From Bradyrhizobium sp. 186 (GTDB taxonomy: Bacteria > Pseudomonadota > Alphaproteobacteria > Rhizobiales > Xanthobacteraceae), in NCBI RefSeq assembly GCF_023101685.1, contig NZ_CP082164.1, forward strand, positions 2,108,001 through 2,172,000: a DNA stretch of 64,000 bases, written 5' to 3'. Below, piece by piece: positions 34,666 through 44,241 of this stretch (positions are counted from its first letter, which is position 1; each line of letters starts with the position of its first letter). The notes beneath the pieces are model-generated. The model was not told where the DNA came from. It saw only the letters and a list, made by a program, of their open reading frames with translations, and ran no database searches. A program made the translations under genes and the position numbers.

Positions 34666-36066
34666 GTGATTCCCGTCACGTCCTTCGCCGGCAAGACCGT
34701 CGCGGTGTTCGGCCTCGGCGGTTCGGGGCTTGCGTCCTGCCACGCCTTGAAGGCCGGGGGCGCCGAGGTGATCGCCGGCGACGACAGTGCCGAGAACGTC
34801 GCCAAGGCCACGCAAGCCGGTTTCATTACCGCCGATTTGCGCAATGTCTCCTGGGCGAATTTCGCCGCACTGGTGCTCGCGCCCGGCGTGCCGCTGACCC
34901 ATCCGGTGCCGCATTGGAGCGCGCTGAAGGCGCGCGAGGCCGGCGTCGAGGTGATCGGCGACATCGAGCTGTTCTGCCGCGAGCGGCGGCGGCACTCGCC
35001 CGACGCGCCGTTCGTCGCGATCACTGGCACCAATGGAAAGTCGACCACGACGGCGCTGATCGCGCATCTGACCAAAGTCGCCGGCTACGACACCCAGATG
35101 GGCGGCAACATCGGCACCGCGATCCTGTCGCTGGAGCCGCCGCGCATGGGCCGCGTCCATGTGATCGAGATGTCGTCCTACCAGATCGACCTCACGCCCT
35201 CGCTCGACCCCTCCGTCGGCATCCTTCTCAATGTCAGCGAGGATCATATCGACCGTCACGGCACGATCGCGCATTACGCCGCCGTGAAAGAACGCCTCGT
35301 CGCGGGCGTGCAGCCGCGCGGCACCTCGATCGTTGGCGTCGACGACGGCTTTTGCCGCGATATCGCCGACCGGCTCGACCGCGCCGGCAAGAACGTTGTG
35401 CGCATCTCGGTGAAGAATCCGCTGGCGAGCGGCATCTCAGTCGAGCACGGAGCGATCGTGCGCAGCTCAGGCGGCGCCCGCAGCGAGGTCGCTGTTCTCG
35501 GCGGCATCGGCTCGCTGCGCGGTCTGCACAACGCACAGAACGCGGCCTGCGCCGCCGCCGCCGCGCTCGCGATGGGCATCAGCCGGGAGGTGTTGCAGAA
35601 CGGCCTGCGCAGCTTTCCGGGCCTTGCGCACCGCATGGAGCAGGTCGGCCGTCGCGGCAACGTGCTGTTCGTCAACGATTCCAAGGGCACCAACGCTGAC
35701 GCCACCGCGCATGCGCTGTCGTCCTTTTCGGAAATCTTCTGGATCGCCGGCGGCAAGCCGAAGGCGGGCGGTATCACTGGCCTCACCGGTTTCTTCCCGC
35801 GCATCCGAAAGGCCTATCTGATCGGCGAGGCCGCGCCGGAGTTTTCCGGCACGCTCGGCACGCAGCTAGTGCACGAGATCAGCCAGACGCTCGACGTCGC
35901 CGTCACGCACGCCGCGCGCGATGCGGAAGCCTCGGGCCTCACCGACGCCGTCGTGCTGCTGTCGCCCGCCTGCGCCTCCTTCGATCAGTACCGCAACTTC
36001 GAGATCCGCGGCGCCAAGTTCCGCGAATTGGTGCAGGCGCTACCGGGTGTGAAGCCGGTGGTGTAG
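34666..36066 (+). CDS. murD: UDP-MurNAc-L-alanine--D-glutamate ligase
   Basis: A 466-aa Mur ligase that adds D-glutamate to UDP-MurNAc-L-alanine. Features: the Rossmann-like [18 protein letters not shown], the ATP site [17 protein letters not shown] near residue 122, [29 protein letters not shown], and the C-terminal [17 protein letters not shown] with the lysine/asparagine catalytic region. The frame extends upstream through the palindrome at 34578-34653, but the family N-terminus begins [11 protein letters not shown], so the GTG at 34666 is chosen. Confidence 0.94.
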   Translation: MIPVTSFAGKTVAVFGLGGSGLASCHALKAGGAEVIAGDDSAENVAKATQAGFITADLRNVSWANFAALVLAPGVPLTHPVPHWSALKAREAGVEVIGDIELFCRERRRHSPDAPFVAITGTNGKSTTTALIAHLTKVAGYDTQMGGNIGTAILSLEPPRMGRVHVIEMSSYQIDLTPSLDPSVGILLNVSEDHIDRHGTIAHYAAVKERLVAGVQPRGTSIVGVDDGFCRDIADRLDRAGKNVVRISVKNPLASGISVEHGAIVRSSGGARSEVAVLGGIGSLRGLHNAQNAACAAAAALAMGISREVLQNGLRSFPGLAHRMEQVGRRGNVLFVNDSKGTNADATAHALSSFSEIFWIAGGKPKAGGITGLTGFFPRIRKAYLIGEAAPEFSGTLGTQLVHEISQTLDVAVTHAARDAEASGLTDAVVLLSPACASFDQYRNFEIRGAKFRELVQALPGVKPVV

Positions 36067-36094
36067 AGGGTGCGCAGCCGCCTCTTACGCCGCT

Positions 36095-36196
36095 GTCATC
36101 GCCCGGCTTGATCGGGCGATCCAGTACGCCGCGGCTGTGGTTATGAACCTCGACGCCTCTGGAATACTGGATGCCCCCGCTTTCGCGGGGCATGAC
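36095..36196. repeat. Two-part palindromic repeat between murD and ftsW
   Basis: GTCATCGCCCGGC begins the element, and CCCGCTTTCGCGGGGCATGAC ends it. Between them lie GATCCAGTACGCCGCGGC and CTGGAATACTGGATGCCC. A second copy with the same segment order is at 56771-56866. Confidence 0.75.
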
Positions 36197-36309
36197 GAGC
36201 ATTTGAGGTGGCGCTCCCCGTTTCATCTCCAAACATTCCCAATTCCTTAACCCCCCGTAAACCAACCTCGGCGACCAATGGGCCGACCTCCGTCCGAAAG
36301 CGGCCGCCC

Positions 36310-37461
36310 ATGCTCTCCCGTGAAGAACGCACCCCCTTTTCCGAGTGGTGGTGGACCGTCGACAAGCCGCTGCTCGGCGCGATCCTGGTACTGATGCTGA
36401 CTGGCGTCATCCTGTCGCTGGCGGCGAGCCCGCCGGTTGCGACCCGCATCGGGCTCGATCCCTTCCATTTCTTCAGCCGCCACGTGATGTTCCTGGCGCC
36501 GTCGTTCATGGTGCTGGTCGGCGTCTCCTTCCTGTCGCCGCGGGCGATCCGCCGCTCGGCGCTGATCATCTTTGCGGCCAGCATCATCCTGATCGTGCTG
36601 ACGCTCGCGATCGGCCCGGAGGTGAAGGGCTCGCGGCGCTGGATCACGCTGCTCGGCGTCAATATCCAGGCCTCCGAAGTGGCCAAACCTTCTTTCGTCG
36701 TCATCGCGGCCTGGCTGTTCGCGGAGTCGACAAAACGTCCGGAAATGCCGGCGACCTCGATGGCGCTGGTGCTGCTGTTGATGCTGGTCTCGCTGCTCGT
36801 GATGGAGCCCGATTTCGGCCAGACCATGCTGATCCTGATGGTGTGGGGCTCGCTGTTCTTCATCGCGGGCATGCGCATGATCTGGGTGTTCGGCCTTGCG
36901 GGCGCCGCTGCGGCCGGCCTGTTCAGCGCCTATCTTTTTGTTCCCCACGTCGCAGGGCGCATCAAGCGCTTCATGAACCCGGCCTCCGGCGACACCTTCC
37001 AGGTCGATACCGCGATGGAAGCCTTCTACAACGGCGGCTGGTTCGGGCTCGGACCGGGCGAGGGCATCGCCAAGCGCAGCCTGCCGGACAGCCACACCGA
37101 CTTCGTGTTCGCGGTCGCAGCCGAAGAGTTCGGCATCATCCTGTGCCTCGCCATGCTGGCGCTGTTCGCCTTCGTGGTCATCCGGACGCTGTCGCGCGCC
37201 TATTCCAATGAGGACATGTTCTCGCGCTTCGCGGCCTCCGGCCTTGCGATCCTGTTCGGCGTGCAGGCCGCGATCAACATGTCGGTCAACCTCCAGCTCA
37301 TCCCGGCCAAGGGCATGACTCTGCCGTTCATCTCCTATGGCGGCTCCTCGATCGTGTCGCTGGCCTATGGCGTCGGCATGATGCTGGCCCTGACGCGGCT
37401 GCGCCCGCGCACCGAGGTGGAGTCGATCGGTCGCGCTGAGGCGATGCGCAGCTACGCGTAG
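36310..37461 (+). CDS. ftsW: Septal peptidoglycan glycosyltransferase
   Basis: A 383-aa SEDS-family protein with about ten membrane helices. It polymerises glycan strands at the septum with FtsI. Motifs: KGSRRWITLLGVNIQASEVA near residue 100, VMEPDFGQTMLI near 155, the large periplasmic loop with FYNGGWFGLGPGEGIAKRSLPDSHTDFVFAVAAEE (key Asp in SHTD), and the closing KGMTLPFISYGGSSI. The ATG at 36310 is chosen; the open upstream frame overlaps the repeat region. An IS element follows, separating it from murG. Confidence 0.94.
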   Translation: MLSREERTPFSEWWWTVDKPLLGAILVLMLTGVILSLAASPPVATRIGLDPFHFFSRHVMFLAPSFMVLVGVSFLSPRAIRRSALIIFAASIILIVLTLAIGPEVKGSRRWITLLGVNIQASEVAKPSFVVIAAWLFAESTKRPEMPATSMALVLLLMLVSLLVMEPDFGQTMLILMVWGSLFFIAGMRMIWVFGLAGAAAAGLFSAYLFVPHVAGRIKRFMNPASGDTFQVDTAMEAFYNGGWFGLGPGEGIAKRSLPDSHTDFVFAVAAEEFGIILCLAMLALFAFVVIRTLSRAYSNEDMFSRFAASGLAILFGVQAAINMSVNLQLIPAKGMTLPFISYGGSSIVSLAYGVGMMLALTRLRPRTEVESIGRAEAMRSYA

Positions 37462-37819
37462 TTCTTCGTCATTGCGAGTGAAGCGAAGCAATCCAGAATC
37501 CCTCCGCGGTGACAGTCTGGATTGCTCACATGGGGAATGTGTGTGTCAAGGATGAGCAGTCACCTTTTTGTTCGACTGCAGCCACCTCTTCGTCCCGACC
37601 GCGGGTTCTGCAGGATGGCGCGCGCAGATCAAGTCAAGGCCGGCCTGTTAGGGCCGCCGCGAAGCGGCTTGGCCTTGAGTTGAGCGAGCACGCCATCATG
37701 CTTGGTGCGTTGGGCCGATAGGAGCTCCTCGCGTTGGCGGTTCTGTCAGGGCATCTGCCATCCTCGCATTTGCGATCCAAGGGTCGAGCCGGTTCGACGA
37801 TCTGGGTTGCTTGCCAGAT

Positions 37820-37940
37820 CAAACTCACATTCGGTCGTCGCACAAGGCGACTGCACCACGATTCCGCTTGCGGCGGGCAGGCTCGAGAGGACGAGGCCAT
37901 TCTTCGTTGCGGCGTTTGAAGCCATGCAATCCATCGGTTC
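37820..37940 (-). ncRNA. Candidate bridge RNA guide region of the IS element
   Basis: Read on the minus strand, TGGATTGC (37933-37926) equals the left target flank up to the C of the CT core. CGAAG (37906-37902) is complementary to the right target side CTTCG. Then GGAATC (37865-37860) equals the element's end at 39293-39298, and ATGTGAG (37830-37824) is complementary to the other end CTCACAT (37525-37531). This is target loop then donor loop, the order known for IS110 bridge RNAs, and it lies downstream of the transposase as in the IS1111 group. The right target match is weak (5 bases). RNA ends and fold are not determined. Confidence 0.5.
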
Positions 37941-38040
37941 GTCCACCCGGATCTTCCGAGACTGATCGGGCCTCGGCAGATGGGTTATGGTTCTTTCGTT
38001 GCGCGCGGGCGGCGAAGCACGCCGCTTGGTGCGGTCCGGA

Positions 38041-39222
38041 TCAGGCGGCGGGCTTCATCACGGCCCCCTCGATGGTCTCGCCCGCGGTGACATACTTCCA
38101 CAAGGTCACGAGAAGCTTGCGCGCCAGCGCCACGATCGCGCGCTTGCGGCCTTGCGGGCTTCGCTCCTTGAACCAGCGCGTCAGGGCCGACTGCGGCTGG
38201 TGACGTATCCACAGCCAGGCGAGCTGGATCATTGTGGTCCGCAGCCTGGGATTGCCGGCCTTCGACACGCCCTGCTCGTGCCGGATGCCTCCGCTTTGCC
38301 ACGGCGTCGCCGCAAGCCCCGCATAGGCGGCGACCTGGCGGCGGTTGGAGAACTGCCGGTAGAACGCCTCCGACCAGAGCACGGCCGCAAAGTTGGCGCC
38401 GAGCCCTTTCAAGGCCAGCAGCATCGCCACCGGATCCGGCGCGACCTTGTCTGCAGCGTTCTTGTCTGCAGGCTTCCGGGCTGCGGCCAGCAGAGCATCT
38501 CGCGCGGCCTCGACCGCCTTGATCTGTTCCAGAAGCAGTTCGACCCGATCGAGCTCGCGGCCGATCTGCGCCTTCAAATGCGAAGGCAGCTCCCGCCCGT
38601 CGCCCGTGCGCAAGGCCTCAAGCCGCGCCCGCCGATTGCGCCGCAGCGGCACGTAGTCGGATATCCCCTGCGCGAACAGAAGACCCTTGATCCGGTTCAC
38701 ATGCGTGATGCGCTCGGCGATCAGCGTCGCTCGTTCGCGACACAGCCTGCGCCGGTCCTCCTCTTCAGGCGAGGGCGCAACCACCATCGCACAGACCCGC
38801 GGCTCGCCGCGCTTGTAGGCCAGAAGCGCCCGCAACAGCGCCTCGCCATCGAGCCTGTCAGTCTTGGCCCGCCGCCGCCGTCGCGACGTCGCAATCGAGG
38901 CGGGATCGACCACGTGGCTCTCAATGCCGTTCTGTTGCAGAACACGGTGCAGCCAGAACCCGTCCAGCCCAGCTTCCTGGATCGTGATGATCGGATAGCT
39001 CTCGCGGGTCCTGGCCTCCGCCTTGCGCCTGAGTTCCGCAAACAGCTTCATCAGCTCAGCCGTATCGCCGGCCGTGACGCTGTGCCTGGACATCTTCTCG
39101 CCCGTACCAGGCGAAAGTGACGTAATCACCCACGTCGAACGGCTCAGTTCCAAAGACACAAAAATTGCGCCAAACTGCGTCCGGATAGCGGTCGGTCCGT
39201 CGGAAGGATGATCGAGCAACAT
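38041..39222 (-). CDS. IS110-family transposase (DEDD/serine recombinase)
   Basis: A 393-aa IS110 recombinase. The RuvC-like N-terminal domain has acidic residues E25 (in VSLELSRST, where the first Asp is usual), E83 (IQEAGLDG), D122 and D125 (KTDRLDGEA). A coiled-coil segment (about 205-245) leads to the C-terminal Tnp domain with LKGLGANFAAVLWSEAF, then YAGLAATPWQSGG with the catalytic-type serine S310, and SKAGNPRLR. The frame is intact, so the element may be active. The family uses a bridge RNA to pair donor and target DNA. The ATG at 39222 lies 77 bp from the element's edge. Confidence 0.93.
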   Translation of the reverse strand: MLLDHPSDGPTAIRTQFGAIFVSLELSRSTWVITSLSPGTGEKMSRHSVTAGDTAELMKLFAELRRKAEARTRESYPIITIQEAGLDGFWLHRVLQQNGIESHVVDPASIATSRRRRRAKTDRLDGEALLRALLAYKRGEPRVCAMVVAPSPEEEDRRRLCRERATLIAERITHVNRIKGLLFAQGISDYVPLRRNRRARLEALRTGDGRELPSHLKAQIGRELDRVELLLEQIKAVEAARDALLAAARKPADKNAADKVAPDPVAMLLALKGLGANFAAVLWSEAFYRQFSNRRQVAAYAGLAATPWQSGGIRHEQGVSKAGNPRLRTTMIQLAWLWIRHQPQSALTRWFKERSPQGRKRAIVALARKLLVTLWKYVTAGETIEGAVMKPAA

Positions 39223-39345
39223 CGTCGTCTCCAGGTTGAGGGGTTCAGCAACCTCAGTCTGGCCTCAGACCTGGTCGCTATCCACTCCCCATGGAATCTT
39301 CGCTCCGCTCGCAATGACGGAAAAGTCCCTGTAAAACTCCCCGCC

Positions 39346-40446
39346 ATGGACACGTCTCCCCTGATTCTTCTCGCCGCGGGCGGCACCGGCGGTCATCTGT
39401 TTCCGGCCGAGGCGCTCGGTGTCGAACTGATCCGGCGCGGCTTTCGCGTTCGCCTCGTTACCGACGAGCGCGCGCTGCGCTATAGCGGGCTGTTCAACAA
39501 GGACATGATCGACGTCGTCAGCAGCGAGACCGCGCGCGGCCGCAATCCGCTTCAGCTCGCCTATGCCGGCCTCACGCTCGCCGCCGGCACGCTGTCCGCC
39601 TACAGTCTGATCAAGCGGTTGAAGCCGGTCGCCGTGGTCGGCTTCGGCGGCTATCCGACGCTGCCGCCGCTGATCGCAGCGAAATTCGCCGGCGTGCCCG
39701 GCATCATTCACGATGCCAACGCCGTGCTCGGCCGGGCCAACCGCTTTCTGGCGAGCCGCGTGCGCGCGATTGCGACGTCGTTACCCGGCGTGCTCGACCG
39801 CGATCCGGCGCTCTCTGGAAAGACCACGACGGTCGGCACGCCGATGCGGCCAGCGATCCTCGCGGCTGCCGGGGTGAAATATGCCGCACCTGAAGCGAAC
39901 GGACCGCTCCGTCTGCTCGTCGTTGGCGGCAGCCAGGGTGCTCGCATCATGGCCGACATCGTGCCGGGCGCGATCGAGCGGCTCGAGCCCGCGCTGTGGG
40001 GCCGGCTCATCCTCACCCAGCAGGTGCGCGACGAGGACATGGCGCGCGTGCGCGCGGTCTACGACAAGCTGAAGATCAATGCCGAGCTCGCGCCGTTCTT
40101 CAGCGACCTGCCGGCACGGCTCGCCTCCAGCCATCTGGTGGTGTCGCGCTCCGGCGCCGGTACCGTCGCCGAGCTCGCCGCGATCGGCCGTCCCTCGATC
40201 CTGGTGCCGCTGCCGGGCTCGATCGACCAGGACCAGTTCGCCAATGCCGGCGTGCTGGCCAAGGTCGAGGGCGCGATCCGCATCCCGCAGACCGAGTTCA
40301 GCTCGGACCGGCTGGCCGCCGAGATATCCGCCTTCGCCGCCGAGCCCGCGCGCCTCGCCGTCATGGCCGGGGCCGCCCGCGGCGCCGGCCGGCTCGATGC
40401 GGCCGAACGTTTGGCCGATCTGGTGGTCAAAGTCGCCGGAATCTGA
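39346..40446 (+). CDS. murG: UDP-GlcNAc:lipid I N-acetylglucosaminyltransferase
   Basis: A 366-aa GT28 enzyme that adds GlcNAc to lipid I, making lipid II on the inner face of the membrane. The N-terminal AAGGTGGHLFPAEAL motif is near residue 8, GGYPTLPPLIAA and IHDANAVLGRANR mark the acceptor side, and VVGGSQGAR and SGAGTVAELAAIGRPSILVPLPGS bind the UDP-GlcNAc. The ATG at 39346 is used, 46 bp from the IS border. The upstream IS end might alter expression of murG and what follows, since a polar effect on ftsQAZ would be harmful; some promoter must read through or lie in the element. Confidence 0.95.
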   Translation: MDTSPLILLAAGGTGGHLFPAEALGVELIRRGFRVRLVTDERALRYSGLFNKDMIDVVSSETARGRNPLQLAYAGLTLAAGTLSAYSLIKRLKPVAVVGFGGYPTLPPLIAAKFAGVPGIIHDANAVLGRANRFLASRVRAIATSLPGVLDRDPALSGKTTTVGTPMRPAILAAAGVKYAAPEANGPLRLLVVGGSQGARIMADIVPGAIERLEPALWGRLILTQQVRDEDMARVRAVYDKLKINAELAPFFSDLPARLASSHLVVSRSGAGTVAELAAIGRPSILVPLPGSIDQDQFANAGVLAKVEGAIRIPQTEFSSDRLAAEISAFAAEPARLAVMAGAARGAGRLDAAERLADLVVKVAGI

Positions 40447-40569
40447 CGCGAAAAAGCCCTTGTCATCGCCTTCTAAAGCGGGGCATCCAGTACGAGGGGC
40501 CTGCGGCTGATTTGGCCGTGACCTTCGCCAGATGCCGCCTTTGCGGGCGGCGAGGTCAGGGAACAGAGC

Positions 40570-41973
40570 ATGAGACTGCCGCGCGAGATCGGACCCATCC
40601 ACTTCGTCGGGATCGGCGGGATCGGCATGAGCGGCATCGCCGAGGTGTTGGTCAATCTCGGCTATGCCGTGCAGGGCTCGGACGCCTCCGACAACTACAA
40701 TCTCGACCGTCTGCGCAAGAAGGGCGCGAAGGTTTCGGTCGGCCACAAGGCGGAGAATGTCGACGGTGCCGAGGTCGTCGTGGTGTCCTCGGCGATCAAG
40801 CGCGACAATCCGGAACTGATGGCGGCGCGCGCGCAGCGCATTCCCGTGGTGCGCCGCGCCGAGATGCTGGCCGAGCTGATGCGGCTGAAGAGCTGCGTCG
40901 CCATCGCCGGCACCCATGGCAAGACCACGACGACGACGATGGTGGCAACGCTGCTCGACGCCGGCGGCCTCGATCCTACTGTGATCAACGGCGGCATCAT
41001 CAACGCCTACGGCTCCAACGCGCGTCTCGGCGCCGGCGACTGGATGGTGGTGGAAGCCGACGAGAGCGACGGCACATTCCTCAAGCTGCCGACCGAGGTC
41101 GCGATCGTCACCAATGTCGATCCCGAGCATCTCGATCACTTCAAGACCTTCGAGGCGGTGCAGGACGCCTTCCGCCTCTTCGTCGAGAACCTGCCGTTCT
41201 ACGGCTTTGCCGTGATGTGCATCGATCATCCGACGGTGCAGAGCCTGGTTGGCCAGATCGAGGATCGCCGCATCATCACCTATGGCGAGAATCCGCAGGC
41301 CGACGTCCGGCTGCTCGATCTGACCCCGACGGGCGGCGGATCGAAGTTCAAGGTCGCATTCCGCAATCGCAACACCGGTGCGACGCAGGAGGTCGCGGAC
41401 CTCATGCTGCCGATGCCCGGACGCCACAACGCCTCCAACGCAACGGCCGCGATCGCGGTGGCGCGGGAGCTCGGCGTGACGGACGAAGCGATTCGCAAGG
41501 CCATCGCCGGCTTCGGCGGCGTGAAGCGCCGCTTCACCAAGACCGGCGAGTGGAACGGCGTCACCGTGATCGACGATTACGGCCATCATCCCGTCGAGAT
41601 CGCGGCGGTGCTGAAGGCAGCGCGGGAATCTACCGACGGCAAGATCGTCGCCGTGGTGCAGCCACATCGTTACACCCGCCTGCAATCCCTGTTCGAGGAA
41701 TTTTGCACCTGCTTCAACGATGCTGATGCGGTGATCGTCGCCGACGTCTATGCCGCGGGCGAGACGCCGATCGAAGGCATCGATCGCGATCATTTCGTCA
41801 CGGGCCTGCGTGCGCATGGGCACCGCGAGGTGATCCCGCTGCCGGCGGCGACCGATCTGGCTCGCATCGTCAAGGGGCATGCCACGTCAGGCGATCTCGT
41901 CGTGTGCCTCGGCGCCGGCAACATCACGCAATGGGCCTATGCGCTGCCCGGCGAATTGAAGACGCTGGGGTGA
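40570..41973 (+). CDS. murC: UDP-N-acetylmuramate--L-alanine ligase
   Basis: A 467-aa Mur ligase that adds L-alanine to UDP-MurNAc. The Rossmann-type [17 protein letters not shown] opens the protein, the ATP site [11 protein letters not shown] is near residue 115, and [24 protein letters not shown], and the C-terminal [16 protein letters not shown] and PHRYTRL follow. All are family signatures. The gap of 123 bp after murG contains no gene and only a short repeat remnant. Confidence 0.95.
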   Translation: MRLPREIGPIHFVGIGGIGMSGIAEVLVNLGYAVQGSDASDNYNLDRLRKKGAKVSVGHKAENVDGAEVVVVSSAIKRDNPELMAARAQRIPVVRRAEMLAELMRLKSCVAIAGTHGKTTTTTMVATLLDAGGLDPTVINGGIINAYGSNARLGAGDWMVVEADESDGTFLKLPTEVAIVTNVDPEHLDHFKTFEAVQDAFRLFVENLPFYGFAVMCIDHPTVQSLVGQIEDRRIITYGENPQADVRLLDLTPTGGGSKFKVAFRNRNTGATQEVADLMLPMPGRHNASNATAAIAVARELGVTDEAIRKAIAGFGGVKRRFTKTGEWNGVTVIDDYGHHPVEIAAVLKAARESTDGKIVAVVQPHRYTRLQSLFEEFCTCFNDADAVIVADVYAAGETPIEGIDRDHFVTGLRAHGHREVIPLPAATDLARIVKGHATSGDLVVCLGAGNITQWAYALPGELKTLG

Positions 41974-42018
41974 GGGCGGGGATGATGAGTTCATTGCCCG
42001 CCACGAGGCAAACTGCGC

Positions 42019-42173
42019 TCCCTCCCCCCTTGCGGGGGAGGCATAGGCCGCCTACGGCGGCCGTCCTCTTAAGGAACGCCGAAGCGAAGCTTCGGCTATG
42101 GGAGAGGGGTAGCCCCGGGCGAGGTCAGAGTTCGTGGCTACCCCCCTCCCTGACCCTCCCCCGCAAGGGGGGA
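42019..42173. repeat. Inverted-repeat element between murC and murB
   Basis: The left end CTCCCTCCCCCCTTGCGGGG is complementary to the right end CCCCGCAAGGGGGGAGGG. An inner CGAAGCGAAGCTTCGG hairpin lies near 42081. It belongs to the same class as 5421-5577 and fills the 247-bp gap. Confidence 0.75.
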
Positions 42174-42220
42174 GGGAACGGAGATAGCGTGCTTCCCTCA
42201 CGCGAAGTGAGCGCTCACGC

Positions 42221-43141
42221 ATGACCTTCCCCGACATCACGCCCGACCTCAAAGCCGCAATGCCTGACCTGCGCGGCCGGCTGCTCGCCAACCAGTCGCT
42301 CGCCGAGCTCACCTGGTTTCGCGTCGGCGGTCCGGCGCAGGTGTTGTTTACGCCGGCGGACGAGGACGATCTCGCCTACTTCCTCGCGCATCTCGCGAGC
42401 GGCATTCCCGTCTACGTCGTCGGCGTCGGCTCCAACCTCATCGTGCGCGACGGCGGCCTTGCGGGGGTGGTGATCCGGCTTGGGCCGCGCGGCTTTGGCG
42501 AGGCGAGGGCGAGCGGCGACGTCGTCGCGGCAGGCGCGGCCGTGCTCGACAAGCGCGTGGCGGAGGTTGCCGCGAGCGGCAATATCGGCGGGCTGGAATT
42601 CTACTTCGGCATTCCCGGCACGATCGGCGGCGCGCTGCGCATGAATGCAGGCGCCAATGGCGGCGAGACCAAGGACGTGCTGGTCGAGGCGACCGGCGTC
42701 GGGCGCGATGGCACAAAGCACGTCTTCTCCAACGCCGACATGAAATTTGTCTACCGCAATAGCGGCGTCGATCCTTCCATCATCTTCACCTCGGCGCGCT
42801 TTCGCGGCGAGATCGGGGATGGTGAAGCCATCCGCGCGCGCATGGTGGAAGTGCAGACCCATCGCGAGACCGCGCAGCCGATCCGCGAAAAGACCGGCGG
42901 CTCGACCTTCAAGAATCCGCCGGGCCATTCCGCCTGGAAGCTGGTCGACGCCGCCGGCTGCCGCGGTCTGCGCGTCGGCGGCGCGCAGGTGTCCGAGATG
43001 CACTGCAATTTCCTGATCAACACGGGCGAAGCCACCGCGCACGACATCGAGACGCTGGGCGAAACCGTGCGCGAACGGGTGAAGGCAAATTCCGGAATTG
43101 AGCTACACTGGGAAATCAAGCGGATCGGGGTTTCCGGCTAA
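42221..43141 (+). CDS. murB: UDP-N-acetylenolpyruvoylglucosamine reductase
   Basis: A 306-aa FAD enzyme that reduces UDP-GlcNAc-enolpyruvate to UDP-MurNAc with NADPH. It is the short type II form. FAD-binding [13 protein letters not shown] and [14 protein letters not shown], the [20 protein letters not shown] loop, YRNSG, and the catalytic [10 protein letters not shown] and HCNFLIN segments are visible. It is intact and follows a repeat element after murC. Confidence 0.95.
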   Translation: MTFPDITPDLKAAMPDLRGRLLANQSLAELTWFRVGGPAQVLFTPADEDDLAYFLAHLASGIPVYVVGVGSNLIVRDGGLAGVVIRLGPRGFGEARASGDVVAAGAAVLDKRVAEVAASGNIGGLEFYFGIPGTIGGALRMNAGANGGETKDVLVEATGVGRDGTKHVFSNADMKFVYRNSGVDPSIIFTSARFRGEIGDGEAIRARMVEVQTHRETAQPIREKTGGSTFKNPPGHSAWKLVDAAGCRGLRVGGAQVSEMHCNFLINTGEATAHDIETLGETVRERVKANSGIELHWEIKRIGVSG

Positions 43142-43143
43142 CA

Positions 43144-43183
43144 GTCATTCCGGGTTCGCGCTTTCAGCGCGCCCCGGAATGAC
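43144..43183. repeat. GTCATTCCGG-family palindromic repeat
   Basis: GTCATTCCGGG and CCCCGGAATGAC arms with an inner GCGCTTTCAGCGC hairpin, 40 bp in all, beginning two bases past the murB stop and ending 26 bp before ddl. Confidence 0.85.
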
Positions 43184-43209
43184 AAAAGCAAGGTGACGGA
43201 CAAAAGCGA

Positions 43210-44196
43210 ATGCGCATTACCCTCCTCTTTGGCGGCTCCAACCGGGAGCGTCTGGTTTCGGTCGCTTCAGCCCAGGCGCTGCATCAGGCGCTGCCCGAGG
43301 CCGATCTCTGGTTCTGGGACATCCAGGACAAGGTGCACGTGGTCCAGTCAAAGCAGTTGCTCGAACATGCCCGTCCCTTCGAGGACGAGTTCGAGCCGGG
43401 CACGCGCGGCGTTCCATTGGAGCAGGCGCTTGACCAGGCCAAGGCCGAGGACCGCGTGCTTGTGCTCGGCCTGCACGGCGGGCGCGCCGAGAACGGCGAG
43501 TTGCAGGTGACGTGCGAGGCGCGCGGCGTGGCCTTCACCGGATCGGGCTCTGCTTCCTCGCATCTCGCCTTCGACAAGGTCGCGGCCAAGCGGTTCGCCG
43601 CGCTCGGCGGCGTGACGCCGCCGGCAAACATTGCGCTGGAAAACATCGACGAAGCCTTTGCCGAATACGGCCGGCTGATCGCAAAGCCGGCGAGGGACGG
43701 GTCGAGCTATGGCCTGATCTTCGTCAATGCGAAGCAGGATCTGGTTGCAGTCCGAAATGCGGCGAAGCACGAGGAGTACGTCATCGAGCCCTACATTGCC
43801 GGCGTCGAAGCAACCTGCGGCGTGCTGGAGCGGCCGGACGGCTCGATCATCGCGCTACCGCCGATCGAGATCATTCCGGGCGAGGGCAATTTCGACTACG
43901 CCGCAAAATATCTCTTGAAGTCGACCCAGGAGATCTGCCCGGGCCGCTTCACGGCGGAGATCACCGCCGCGCTGAAGCAGCAGGCGATGCTGGCGCATCG
44001 CGCGATGTCCTGCACCGGTTATTCCCGGTCGGACTTTATCGTCTCGGACAAGGGCCTGGTTTATCTCGAAACCAACACGCTGCCCGGGCTGACGAAGTCT
44101 TCGCTCTACCCCAAGTCGTTGAAGGCCGAAGGCATCGCGTTCGTTGACTTCCTGCGCGGCCTGATCGAGCTCGCCGAACGGCGGGTGCGGAAATAA
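43210..44196 (+). CDS. ddl: D-alanine--D-alanine ligase-type ATP-grasp enzyme
   Basis: A 328-aa ATP-grasp protein in the position of ddl between murB and ftsQ, likely to make D-Ala-D-Ala for MurF. It opens with RITLLFGGSNRERLVSV, equivalent to the G-G-x-S-x-E motif. KPARDGSSYGL is the usual glycine-rich ATP loop, and YLETNTLPGLTKSSLYP is the closing metal-binding motif. It is rather diverged from E. coli DdlB: the HGKYGEDG-type motif reads HGGRAENGE, and the C-R-V-D motif reads YSRSDF. Context and overall pattern still favour Ddl. Confidence 0.82.
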   Translation: MRITLLFGGSNRERLVSVASAQALHQALPEADLWFWDIQDKVHVVQSKQLLEHARPFEDEFEPGTRGVPLEQALDQAKAEDRVLVLGLHGGRAENGELQVTCEARGVAFTGSGSASSHLAFDKVAAKRFAALGGVTPPANIALENIDEAFAEYGRLIAKPARDGSSYGLIFVNAKQDLVAVRNAAKHEEYVIEPYIAGVEATCGVLERPDGSIIALPPIEIIPGEGNFDYAAKYLLKSTQEICPGRFTAEITAALKQQAMLAHRAMSCTGYSRSDFIVSDKGLVYLETNTLPGLTKSSLYPKSLKAEGIAFVDFLRGLIELAERRVRK

Positions 44197-44212
44197 TTAG
44201 GACTGGTTAACG

Positions 44213-44241
44213 GCCAAACCGGCGAAATCGCCCGGTTTGGC
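44213..44241 (+). terminator. Stem-loop after ddl
   Basis: GCCAAACCGG and CCGGTTTGGC form a perfect 10-bp stem with a nine-base loop, 16 bp past the ddl stop. No T-run follows. It may weaken read-through from the mur genes into ftsQAZ. Confidence 0.55.

Larger units (their letters stand above)
37527..39299 (-). mobile_element. IS110-family (IS1111-like) insertion sequence in the dcw cluster
   Basis: A 1.77-kb element carrying one transposase gene on the minus strand. It splits a dispersed repeat: the left flank ends CAGTCTGGATTGCT (37526) and the right flank resumes TCGCTCCGCTCGCAATGAC (39300 on). Joining them restores GATTGCTTCGCTCC, so a CT dinucleotide is shared and there is no longer target duplication, as expected for IS110. 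Sub-terminal inverted repeats ATGGGGA (37530-37536) and TCCCCAT (39286-39292) lie a few bases inside the ends, an IS1111-group trait. The long non-coding end (37527-38040) is downstream of the transposase, as in IS1111. The ends could shift by two bases because of the shared CT. Confidence 0.85.
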
